A stretch of DNA of 64,000 bases from Bacillus weihaiensis (GTDB lineage: Bacteria; Bacillota; Bacilli; Bacillales; Bacillaceae). The notes beneath the pieces are model-generated. The model worked only from the letters and a program-made list of their open reading frames with translations. It searched no databases and was not told where the DNA came from. The DNA lies in NCBI RefSeq assembly GCF_001889165.1, contig NZ_CP016020.1, positions 2,206,501 to 2,270,500 of the forward strand, given 5' to 3'. This document shows positions 56,937-64,000 of the stretch, one piece after another (positions within the stretch are counted from its first letter, which is position 1; each line of letters starts with the position of its first letter). The translations under genes were made by a program, and so were the position numbers.

Positions 56937-57731
56937 TTATTCGAAAAACATGTGATCATCATTTATAAGGATTCTCTCTATTTTCGTTGCTTTACCTGTT
57001 TTATCATCAAGGTCAATAACAACTCCACTTAATTGCATGCGCCCTTCAGCTACATCATGACGTACAGGTAATCCCGTTAAGAAACGTTTTAAGATCATCT
57101 CTTTATCAACACCTAATATCCCATCATATGGTCCGGTCATACCAACATCTGTAATATAGGCGGTTCCCTTATCTAATATCCTTTCATCTGCTGTTTGCAC
57201 ATGCGTGTGTGTCCCGACAACTGCTGAAACTCGACCATTCAAATACCACCCCATTGCCTGTTTTTCACTCGTTGCCTCTCCATGAAAATCAACAAAAATG
57301 AAGGGTGTTCTTTTCCTTGCTTGTTCAATTAATTCATCCGCTTTTTTAAATGGGCAATCAGAAGGAGGTAAGAAGGCCCTACCTTGTAAATTAATAACAG
57401 CTACCTCCTTACCACCTACTGTCGCATAAGTCATGCCCTTACCAGGGTTTGTTTCTGGGAAGTTGGCTGGTCTCACTATTTTATCTGCTTTGTCAATAAA
57501 GTCGAATATATCACGGTTATCCCAAGTATGGTTACCCATGGTAATAATATGAGCACCTGATTCAATTATTTGATGATATATTTTCTCTGTAATCCCTCTG
57601 CCGTTAGCTGCATTTTCACCATTTACTATTACAGTGTGTGGACGATATTTTGTTTTTAGCTTTGGTAGATATTCCTTCACCATATCTCGGCCGGGTGACC
57701 CAAATACATCTCCTATAAATAATATCTTCAT
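56937..57731 (-). CDS. ymdB: YmdB, metallophosphoesterase (2',3'-cyclic nucleotide phosphodiesterase)
   Basis: 264 residues, same as B. subtilis YmdB, a calcineurin-like phosphodiesterase needed for biofilm and nanotube formation. Metal motifs: MKILFIGDVFGSPGR, VNGENAANGRG, ITMGNHTWDN, FVDFHGEATSEK and VVGTHTHVQTAD. The ATG at 57731 gives the family start; upstream in-frame codons to 57782 look like non-coding sequence. Downstream of rny, as in B. subtilis rny-ymdB. Confidence 0.96.
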   Translation of the reverse strand: MKILFIGDVFGSPGRDMVKEYLPKLKTKYRPHTVIVNGENAANGRGITEKIYHQIIESGAHIITMGNHTWDNRDIFDFIDKADKIVRPANFPETNPGKGMTYATVGGKEVAVINLQGRAFLPPSDCPFKKADELIEQARKRTPFIFVDFHGEATSEKQAMGWYLNGRVSAVVGTHTHVQTADERILDKGTAYITDVGMTGPYDGILGVDKEMILKRFLTGLPVRHDVAEGRMQLSGVVIDLDDKTGKATKIERILINDDHMFFE

Positions 57732-57859
57732 TTTTTCAATTCCTCTCTTACTTCTTTTCGTATAAGTTGATTGAGAGACCAACTAGAAAATAAAAAACAA
57801 TTCATCCTGCTGTCATTATTTTTCTTCACTTATGTAGTTAGTCTTACATAAGCTGTCAT

Positions 57860-57896
57860 AAAAATAAAGTGGCGCATTTCTGCACCACTTTATTTT
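57860..57896 (-). terminator. rny terminator
   Basis: AAATAAAGTGG pairs with CCACTTTATTT around a short loop (57862-57895), overlapping the rny stop codon. It would separate rny from ymdB, so ymdB may depend on read-through or its own promoter. Confidence 0.7.
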
Positions 57897-59452
57897 GCAT
57901 ATTCAACAGCTCTCGTCTCACGTATCACAGTAACTTTAATGTGACCCGGATAATCAAGCTCTTCCTCTATTCTCTTACGTATATCTCTTGCTAAGCGATG
58001 TGCTTGTAAATCATCAATACTATCTGGTTTCACCATAATTCTAACTTCACGACCAGCTTGTATTGCAAATGACTTTTCTACACCCTCGTACGATTCGGAA
58101 ATTTCTTCAAGCTTTTCTAAACGACGAATGTAGTTTTCAAGAGTTTCACTACGCGCACCAGGTCTTGCTGCTGATAATGCATCAGCCGCAGCGACAATGA
58201 CAGCAATAATTGATGTTGCCTCTGTATCACCATGGTGTGAGGCAATACTGTTAATTACAACAGGATGCTCCTTGTACTTAGTTCCAAGTTCAACACCAAT
58301 CTCTACATGACTTCCTTCAACTTCATGGTCAATTGCTTTACCGATATCGTGTAATAAACCTGCCCGTTTCGCTAACAGGACGTCTTCTCCTAGCTCTGCA
58401 GCCATTAACCCAGATAAGAATGCTACTTCCATAGAGTGCTTTAGAACATTTTGACCATAGCTTGTACGGAATTTCAAACGACCTAGAATTTTTATTAAAT
58501 CAGGATGAAGACCATGTACACCAACTTCAAAGGTCGTTTGTTCCCCCACTTCACGTATATATTCATCTACCTCTCGACGAGACTTTTCAACCATCTCTTC
58601 AATTCGTGCAGGATGAATACGTCCATCTTGGACAAGCTTATCAAGTGCTATTCTTGCTGTCTCACGACGAATTGGATCGAATCCAGATAAAATAACTGCT
58701 TCCGGTGTATCATCAATGATAAGGTCTATACCTGTTAGGGTTTCTAAGGTACGAATATTACGTCCTTCACGTCCGATAATTCGACCCTTCATCTCATCAT
58801 TTGGAAGATTCACAACAGATACTGTAGTTTCAGCTACATGATCTGCGGCACATCGTTGAATAGCAAGCGACAGGATTTCCTTAGCCTTTTTATCAGCCTC
58901 TTCTTTCGCACGATTTTCAGTATCCTTCATCATAATTGCGATATCGTGTGAGAGTTCGTTTTCAACCTTTTCAAGAATGATTGACTTAGCTTCATCACGT
59001 GTTAGGCTTGAAATGCGTTCGAGCTCTGTTTGCTGCTTACGCACAATCTCGTCCACTTTGCTTTCCATCTCTTCAATATGCTGTTGTCTGTCATTTAGAG
59101 AACCTTCTTTTTTCTCTAGCATTACTTCTCGTTTATCTAAAGAATCGTCTTTACGATCAAGATTTTCTTCCTTTTGTAATAAACGATTTTCTTGTTTCTG
59201 AAGCTCGTTTCTTCTTTCTCGAACTTCTTGTTCTGCTTCTGTTCGCAACTTATGAATCTCGTCTTTCGCTTCAAGAAGCGCTTCCTTTTTCGTTGCTTCT
59301 GCATCACGTTTTGCTTCTTCTAAAATCTGCTCTGCAGCATGATTAGCTCCTGCAATTTTCGCTTCTGCAATCGATTTACGAACAAAATACCCAACAACTG
59401 CACCGACGATCAGGCCAAGCAAAATGGAGATGATTATTGAGACTATGTCCAT
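57890..59452 (-). CDS. rny: Ribonuclease Y
   Basis: 520 residues, equal to B. subtilis RNase Y. N-terminal membrane helix (about 3-25, [21 protein letters not shown]), a long coiled coil (about 30-190, rich in Glu/Lys/Arg), KH domain ([15 protein letters not shown]) and an HD domain ([12 protein letters not shown]). Membrane-bound endonuclease initiating mRNA decay, guided by the RicA/F/T complex. Start at ATG 59452 after AGGAGGTGTA; an adjacent ATG one codon upstream is too close to the ribosome site. Confidence 0.97.
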   Translation of the reverse strand: MDIVSIIISILLGLIVGAVVGYFVRKSIAEAKIAGANHAAEQILEEAKRDAEATKKEALLEAKDEIHKLRTEAEQEVRERRNELQKQENRLLQKEENLDRKDDSLDKREVMLEKKEGSLNDRQQHIEEMESKVDEIVRKQQTELERISSLTRDEAKSIILEKVENELSHDIAIMMKDTENRAKEEADKKAKEILSLAIQRCAADHVAETTVSVVNLPNDEMKGRIIGREGRNIRTLETLTGIDLIIDDTPEAVILSGFDPIRRETARIALDKLVQDGRIHPARIEEMVEKSRREVDEYIREVGEQTTFEVGVHGLHPDLIKILGRLKFRTSYGQNVLKHSMEVAFLSGLMAAELGEDVLLAKRAGLLHDIGKAIDHEVEGSHVEIGVELGTKYKEHPVVINSIASHHGDTEATSIIAVIVAAADALSAARPGARSETLENYIRRLEKLEEISESYEGVEKSFAIQAGREVRIMVKPDSIDDLQAHRLARDIRKRIEEELDYPGHIKVTVIRETRAVEYAK

Positions 59453-59962
59453 CATTACACCTCCTCTTGCTATGAACTTGTTTTTGTAGATCAAAGTGTC
59501 GGCATGTACATTGTTTCAAAATTAGTTATCAACATACAGCACAAAGCTTTCAGTTCATGTTGAACTTTGTCTCTTGATTCTTTAAAAGACTGATTCAAGT
59601 ACCAACATATGTTTGCTTTTTAATTTTCTTCAATCATTATTCTACATAAAAGTAAAATATACATCTTAATTGTAAATCTGTGAAAATTTATTGTCAAGCC
59701 TATGACCATAGTGATTTCAACGATTGTAGCTATTTCATCCAATGTTTAGCTTTTTTTATGTATGGTTTGTGTTGTTTTTTGTAAAAACATGTCGGATTAG
59801 GTAGAGTAATTATTTTACTAAAACAACTAAGTGATTGATGCTAAGTTGTTTTTTGGCTGAATGACCCATTAAAATATCAATTAGCGAAAAAAATATCAAT
59901 ATGTTCAATATTGAATAATGAAATTTTTCATATCATAGCACATACTTTTTTTAGTACAACAA
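59453..59962. other. Gene-free region between recA and rny
   Basis: About 500 bases holding the rny promoter region. At 59817-59855 AACAACT / AGTTGTT forms a hairpin followed by a T6 tract on the plus strand, a possible orphan terminator or end of a small RNA. B. subtilis has pbpX here; no trace of it is seen. Confidence 0.5.
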
Positions 59963-59988
59963 AAAAAGGGCCCTTAGCCCTTTTTAAG
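59961..59988 (-). terminator. recA terminator
   Basis: AAAAAGGGC / GCCCTTTTT stem (59963-59985) with CCTTA loop, 8 bases past the recA stop; U tract on the minus transcript. Confidence 0.88.
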
Positions 59989-59995
59989 AATTAGT

Positions 59996-61033
59996 TTATT
60001 CACCTAGTAAGTCTAATTCGTGACTTTCCTCTGGAGCAGTTACATCCTCATCAAGACCGTAATGTTTACGAATCTTCTCTTGAATTTCTAGACGAATAGC
60101 AGGATTTTCTTTAAGGAATTGTTTCGCATTTTCACGACCTTGACCTAAACGTTCTTCATTGTATGAATACCAAGATCCACTCTTTTGAACAATATCTAAG
60201 TCCGTACCTAAGTCTACGATTTCTCCCTCTTTTGAAATTCCTTCTCCGTACATAATATCGACTTCTGCAACTTTAAACGGAGGTGCTACTTTATTTTTCA
60301 CTACTTTTATTTTTGTTTTATTACCGACCATGTCATTACCTTGCTTAAGTGTTTCAGCACGACGAACTTCTAAACGAACAGAAGAATAGAACTTTAAAGC
60401 ACGTCCTCCTGGAGTAGTTTCTGGGTTACCAAACATAACACCGACTTTTTCACGAATTTGATTGATGAAAATAGCAATGGTCTTAGATTTATTAATCGCA
60501 CCAGAAAGTTTACGTAATGCTTGAGACATTAAACGAGCTTGAAGACCAACATGAGAGTCACCCATCTCACCTTCAATTTCAGCTTTAGGAACTAATGCTG
60601 CAACTGAATCGATGACTAAAATATCTACTGCACCACTGCGTACAAGTGCCTCAGCTATTTCAAGTGCTTGTTCTCCAGTATCTGGTTGAGATAATAATAA
60701 CTCATCAATATTAACGCCTAATTTTTGTGCATAAACTGGGTCTAAGGCATGCTCAGCATCAATAAATGCTGCTTGACCACCTTGCTGTTGAACCTCTGCA
60801 ATTGCATGTAAAGCTACAGTCGTTTTACCTGAGCTTTCTGGTCCATATATTTCTATAATTCTACCACGTGGATATCCACCTATTCCTAATGCTGTATCCA
60901 AAGCTAACGATCCACTAGGTACAGTTGATACCTTACGATCTGTTTGCTCTCCTAACTTCATAATAGAACCTTTACCGAATTGCTTCTCTATTTGTTTTAA
61001 AGCCATATCTAAGGCAGCTTGACGATCACTCAC
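59996..61033 (-). CDS. recA: Recombinase RecA
   Basis: 345 residues. ATPase core with Walker [10 protein letters not shown], Walker [13 protein letters not shown], loop L1 and L2 regions ([38 protein letters not shown]). Acts in homologous recombination and triggers LexA cleavage. I use the GTG at 61033 (MSDRQAALD), eight bases after AGGAGG and equal to the B. subtilis start; an ATG two codons earlier is only two bases from the ribosome site. A LexA box lies at 61103-61116. Confidence 0.98.
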   Translation of the reverse strand: MSDRQAALDMALKQIEKQFGKGSIMKLGEQTDRKVSTVPSGSLALDTALGIGGYPRGRIIEIYGPESSGKTTVALHAIAEVQQQGGQAAFIDAEHALDPVYAQKLGVNIDELLLSQPDTGEQALEIAEALVRSGAVDILVIDSVAALVPKAEIEGEMGDSHVGLQARLMSQALRKLSGAINKSKTIAIFINQIREKVGVMFGNPETTPGGRALKFYSSVRLEVRRAETLKQGNDMVGNKTKIKVVKNKVAPPFKVAEVDIMYGEGISKEGEIVDLGTDLDIVQKSGSWYSYNEERLGQGRENAKQFLKENPAIRLEIQEKIRKHYGLDEDVTAPEESHELDLLGE

Positions 61034-61102
61034 AAACATTTCCTCCTTAAAATCAATCTATACTAAATATAACGCTTTTTCTATCGTTTGCCAAGTAATA
61101 AT

Positions 61103-61116
61103 CGAACATTTATTCG
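61103..61116 (-). promoter_or_regulatory. LexA box upstream of recA
   Basis: Minus strand CGAATAAATGTTCG, a close match to the Bacillus LexA box, about 70 bases upstream of the recA start. B. subtilis recA has CGAATATGCGTTCG. Confidence 0.82.
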
Positions 61117-61239
61117 ATTATTTTATTCTATAAATAGCAGTGAAAAGTAAGTTTTCCCCTTAGTGAGAATGCTTTTTTACTAGTTTGCTATTATACTAAA
61201 ACATCATTTTAGCTTAATAAATAGCTACACTTTACCTGA

Positions 61240-61275
61240 TAAAAAAAGATCCGAAATCATTCAGATCTTTTTTAA
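61240..61275 (-). terminator. cinA terminator
   Basis: AAAAAAGATC-C-GA / TC-A-GATCTTTTTT stem with a short loop, 17 bases past the cinA stop. recA therefore has its own SOS promoter downstream of it. Confidence 0.85.
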
Positions 61276-61291
61276 CAGTATCCCTATTATA

Positions 61292-62539
61292 TCATTCTAT
61301 CCCTTGTAATAGTTTGACCAAATAGTGACAACCGTACTTTACGGTTCTATTGCGAATTCCATGTCTAGAGCCAGCTAGATGGAGTGGATATACATTTGTA
61401 CTATTATTAGTTGAAATACCAATAAAGACAGTTCCAACAGGCTTTCCTTCTTGCTTACCAGGTCCTGCAACTCCTGTAAAGCTAATCCCTATGTCACTAT
61501 TTGTTTTTAAGCGAATTTGACTAGCCATTTCACTTGCACACTTCTCGCTAACTGCACCATCATCATCAAGAATTAAAGGGGAAACACCTAACAGGTTTTT
61601 TTTCACTTCATTTGTGTAACACACAATGCCGCCTTTCACGAATTGTGATGCAGCCTCTAAACTTGTTAAATGCTGAGAAAACAAACCTCCAGTCAAACTT
61701 TCAGCAGCTGAAATTGTTTTATTTTTAGCCAATAGAAGTTCTTTTACCTTTTGGAAGAGAGTAGTTTGTTCATAGCCATAAAAAAACTGTCCTACTCTCT
61801 CATTAATTTTGGTTTCAAGCTCGTCTATAAGGCGGATTGCAGCTTCTTCTGACTTATGCTTAGCTGTAAGTCTGAGAGTAACCTCACCATCAGCTGCAAG
61901 GGGTGCAATAGTTGGGTTCGTTTGAAGATCAATTAGGTCCTGAATATCTGTCTCAAGCTGAGACTCTCCAATCCCAAAGTAGCGCAAAACTCTTGAAGTA
62001 AGATGTTCTTGAAACCCCAATTTCTCATAAAAATAAGTTCTACCATATTGTGTAAACATAGGTTTCATTTCACTAGGAGGACCAGGCAACAACATATAGA
62101 TTGTTTCATCTACGTCAATCGCCATCCCAGGTGCCATCCCATAATCGTTCTTTAAGACGATGGATCCTTCAATAACTATAGCCTGCTTCTTATTATTTTC
62201 GGACATGGAACGTTTCGTTTGTAGATAGTATTGTTCAATATTAGTTAAAGCATCCTGATCAATAACAAGAGATTTCCCAAGATGATGTGCAATTGTTTCT
62301 TTCGTTAGGTCATCTTTAGTTGGACCTAATCCTCCAGTGAAAATAATGACATTAGATCGCTTCTGTGCAGTCTCAATTGCATGCTTTAAGCGATTTTGGT
62401 TGTCTCCTACCACTGTATGATAATAAACATTTAAACCTATCTCTGCTAACTGCTGAGACAAAAACTGCGCATTACTATTGACAATTTGTCCTAATAAAAG
62501 CTCAGATCCCACTGCAATAATTTCTGTACGAATATCCAT
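61292..62539 (-). CDS. cinA: CinA, competence/damage-inducible protein
   Basis: 415 residues. N-terminal MoCF/MoaB-like domain ([20 protein letters not shown] ... [32 protein letters not shown]), and a C-terminal CinA domain of the nicotinamide-mononucleotide deamidase type ([20 protein letters not shown] ... [19 protein letters not shown]). Between pgsA and recA, as in most Bacilli. ATG after AGGAGTAGT. Confidence 0.96.
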   Translation of the reverse strand: MDIRTEIIAVGSELLLGQIVNSNAQFLSQQLAEIGLNVYYHTVVGDNQNRLKHAIETAQKRSNVIIFTGGLGPTKDDLTKETIAHHLGKSLVIDQDALTNIEQYYLQTKRSMSENNKKQAIVIEGSIVLKNDYGMAPGMAIDVDETIYMLLPGPPSEMKPMFTQYGRTYFYEKLGFQEHLTSRVLRYFGIGESQLETDIQDLIDLQTNPTIAPLAADGEVTLRLTAKHKSEEAAIRLIDELETKINERVGQFFYGYEQTTLFQKVKELLLAKNKTISAAESLTGGLFSQHLTSLEAASQFVKGGIVCYTNEVKKNLLGVSPLILDDDGAVSEKCASEMASQIRLKTNSDIGISFTGVAGPGKQEGKPVGTVFIGISTNNSTNVYPLHLAGSRHGIRNRTVKYGCHYLVKLLQGIE

Positions 62540-62560
62540 AACTACTCCTCCATTCGAAGG

Positions 62561-63139
62561 TTATTTTGAGTTAATAAAAGCTTCTTTGTTTTTATTAAAG
62601 TAATCCCAACCTGAGATGACAGTAAAGAAGGTTGCAACCCATAAGGAGATTGTTGCAAATGGAAAATTTATAAACTCAAACGGAATATTATGTAGTAATA
62701 ATGCTGAAATTGCGATGATTTGTGTCCAAGTTTTAATTTTCCCTAGCATATTGGCTGCTACAACTTCTCCTGAACCAGCTAAAACAAGTCTCAATCCAGT
62801 TACAGCAAATTCTCGACTTATAATTAATATAACCATCCAAGATGGAGCCAGACCTAATTCAACCAAGATAATAAGCGCAGCAGACACTAATAACTTATCA
62901 GCTAGTGGATCTAAAAACTTCCCAAGGTTCGTGACCATGTTCAGTTTACGTGCATAATACCCATCAATCCAATCAGTTGTCGATGCAATAATAAAGAGAA
63001 TGGCACCTACGAAATGAGTAACTAAAATCGTTTCGGATCCAAGGGTCAAAGTCCCCCAATCAAACGGTCCAAGCATAATAATCATAAATACTGGAATTAA
63101 AAAGATTCTTGATATCGTAATTTTATTAGGTAAATTCAT
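62561..63139 (-). CDS. pgsA: Phosphatidylglycerophosphate synthase
   Basis: 192 residues with five to six membrane helices. CDP-alcohol phosphotransferase motif DWIDGYYARKLNMVTNLGKFLDPLADKLL is split here as TTDWIDGYYARKLN and FLDPLADK, giving the DGxxAR...G...D...D pattern. Makes phosphatidylglycerol phosphate from CDP-diacylglycerol and glycerol-3-phosphate. Spacing to cinA is 21 bases, so they are likely co-transcribed. Essential. Confidence 0.96.
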   Translation of the reverse strand: MNLPNKITISRIFLIPVFMIIMLGPFDWGTLTLGSETILVTHFVGAILFIIASTTDWIDGYYARKLNMVTNLGKFLDPLADKLLVSAALIILVELGLAPSWMVILIISREFAVTGLRLVLAGSGEVVAANMLGKIKTWTQIIAISALLLHNIPFEFINFPFATISLWVATFFTVISGWDYFNKNKEAFINSK

Positions 63140-63204
63140 GTTCCTAGTCCTCCAAGTTGTTATGTATCTTACTTTATAATACTACCCTACTTTTTCAACA
63201 AAAT

Positions 63205-63240
63205 AAACAAGACGACTCTAAAACGTCGAGTCGTCGCGTA
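63205..63240 (-). terminator. Hairpin after rodZ
   Basis: GACGACTC (63211-63218) and GAGTCGTC (63228-63235) form a stem followed by a U-rich stretch on the minus transcript. It lies between rodZ and pgsA and may be a partial terminator. Confidence 0.6.
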
Positions 63241-63252
63241 AAACCTTTCCCA

Positions 63253-64000
63253 CTATTCCTTAGTAAAAAGAATTGTGATGTTTTGTGTGGTTTTTTTCTC
63301 ATTCTCATATTCCAAAAGCTCACCATTAATTTTCAAGTCAGTACCAGGAATATATCCTACTCTCACAATAATTTCGGACTCTTCACTAAAATCATTTTTC
63401 AATGTTTCCCCTTGTGGTATCTCACCTTCAAAGAACGTCTTACCTTTACCATTTTTCACTCTCACCCAGGCACGCTCATTAGCCAATATCTCTAATTGAA
63501 ATGTTTCAGCATTGAGTAGTTCATAGGTTGCATTAGAACCGTTAGCTTCCTTAAAGGAAATCTCTTGTTTAGGTTTTTCTGGTTCTGGCTCCGGTTCTGG
63601 ATCTGTTGTTTCTTCCTCATTCTCTTGAACATTTTCAGATTCATCGGAGGTTAGATTTTCAACTGATTCAAATTCACTATTATTTGTTTCATTGGCTGAA
63701 TTTTGTTCTTGTGGTTGATCGCTACCACTTTGTCTCCATATCCATAACCCTACCGCAACAACAAGAATGACGAGAAAAATTAAAATTTTTGGTAGTAACT
63801 CTAAGAATTTTGACGCAGTTTTTGGCATTTCCTTCTGTGTCTTCACTCTAGAAAGCTGTTCTGGAACATCATCCTTATGTGTAGCAGGTACTTCTGATTT
63901 ATATTCTTCAAATAATTCCTCTGGATCTAAATCTACTGCTTCAGCATATTGCTTAATAAAAGCACGCACATAAAATTTCCCAGGCATCATTGAATAATTG
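63253..64000 (-). CDS. rodZ: RodZ-like protein (YmfM), C-terminal part, cut by the window end
   Basis: About 249 residues are visible; the frame runs off the right edge, so the N-terminal helix-turn-helix is outside. Visible: NYSMMPGKFYVRAFIKQYAE, the end of the cytoplasmic HTH_25 domain; one membrane helix (LLPKILIFLVILVVAVGLWIW); a Glu/Pro-rich linker outside the cell; and a C-terminal DUF4115 domain (NAETFQLEILANERAWVRVK ... ILVRVGYIPG-like strands). RodZ links MreB to wall synthesis and cell shape. It precedes pgsA, as in B. subtilis ymfM-pgsA. Confidence 0.92.
   Translation of the reverse strand, partial: NYSMMPGKFYVRAFIKQYAEAVDLDPEELFEEYKSEVPATHKDDVPEQLSRVKTQKEMPKTASKFLELLPKILIFLVILVVAVGLWIWRQSGSDQPQEQNSANETNNSEFESVENLTSDESENVQENEEETTDPEPEPEPEKPKQEISFKEANGSNATYELLNAETFQLEILANERAWVRVKNGKGKTFFEGEIPQGETLKNDFSEESEIIVRVGYIPGTDLKINGELLEYENEKKTTQNITILFTKE

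Noticed and set aside
58999-59346. 115-codon plus-strand frame inside rny
   Set aside because: Mirror of the Glu/Lys-rich coiled coil of RNase Y; hydrophobic only because it is antisense.

Overview
The window comes from the chromosome of a low-GC, spore-forming Bacillaceae bacterium. The evidence is the gene content and order, which follow the Bacillus subtilis core segment rodZ(ymfM)-pgsA-cinA-recA-rny-ymdB-spoVS-tdh-kbl-miaB(ymcB)-ricA(ymcA)-cotE-mutS-mutL-miaA-hfq-spoVK-hflX(ynbA)-ynbB-glnR-glnA ... lexA-yneA-yneB-ynzC, read here from right to left because most genes are on the minus strand. Sporulation genes (spoVS, spoVK, cotE), LexA boxes of the Bacillus type, twin GlnR boxes and strong AGGAGG ribosome sites agree with this. 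The species cannot be named from the sequence alone.

Layout. 1-2.3 kb: SOS locus with lexA divergent from yneA-yneB-ynzC. 2.3-14.1 kb: accessory carbohydrate locus on the minus strand. It holds two ABC permeases, a lipoprotein binding protein, a YesM/YesN-type two-component pair, an AraC regulator, an epimerase-dehydrogenase fusion protein, a separate dehydrogenase and a separate epimerase. 14.4-18.9 kb: glnR-glnA, ynbB and hflX. 18.9-23.9 kb: small or poorly known genes, spoVK, and long intergenic stretches with dispersed repeats. 23.9-30.3 kb: hfq, miaA, a DUF2294 gene, mutL and mutS. 30.7-33.2 kb: plus-strand MerR regulator and ABC exporter. 33.7-38.0 kb: cotE, a decayed cation/proton antiporter, ricA and miaB. 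38.2-41.2 kb: topoisomerase III and a CPBP membrane protease. 41.6-46.9 kb: a mobile-element zone with an IS1595-family element carrying a passenger gene, an isochorismatase-like hydrolase and a group II intron. 47.2-55.9 kb: adhB, kbl, tdh, korB, korA, a dipeptidase and spoVS. 56.9-64 kb: ymdB, rny, recA, cinA, pgsA and the 3' part of rodZ.

How the genes work together. LexA boxes lie in front of lexA/yneA and of recA, which links both ends of the window through the SOS response. tdh and kbl together convert threonine to glycine and acetyl-CoA. korA/korB form a 2-oxoacid:ferredoxin oxidoreductase. ricA and rny are linked because the RicA/F/T complex modulates RNase Y. The carbohydrate locus has uptake, sensing and two oxidoreductase/epimerase pairs, but no ATPase and no glycoside hydrolase, so it probably borrows a shared MsmX-like ATPase.

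Most notable: (i) a 683-residue fusion of a TIM-barrel epimerase and a Gfo/Idh/MocA dehydrogenase, with a ribosome site and ATG preserved at the junction; (ii) a complete IS1595-type element with matching ends and a near-perfect 8-bp target duplication, whose transposase is frameshifted while an unrecognised passenger gene is intact; (iii) several families of dispersed intergenic repeats, including a composite element of about 300 bp that ends in a long hairpin, and MITE-like units bounded by GAGGCTGGGACA; (iv) a MerR-type promoter with a perfect 15-bp dyad in a 19-bp spacer in front of the MerR/ABC exporter pair. I found no CRISPR array, tRNA, rRNA or clear defence system.
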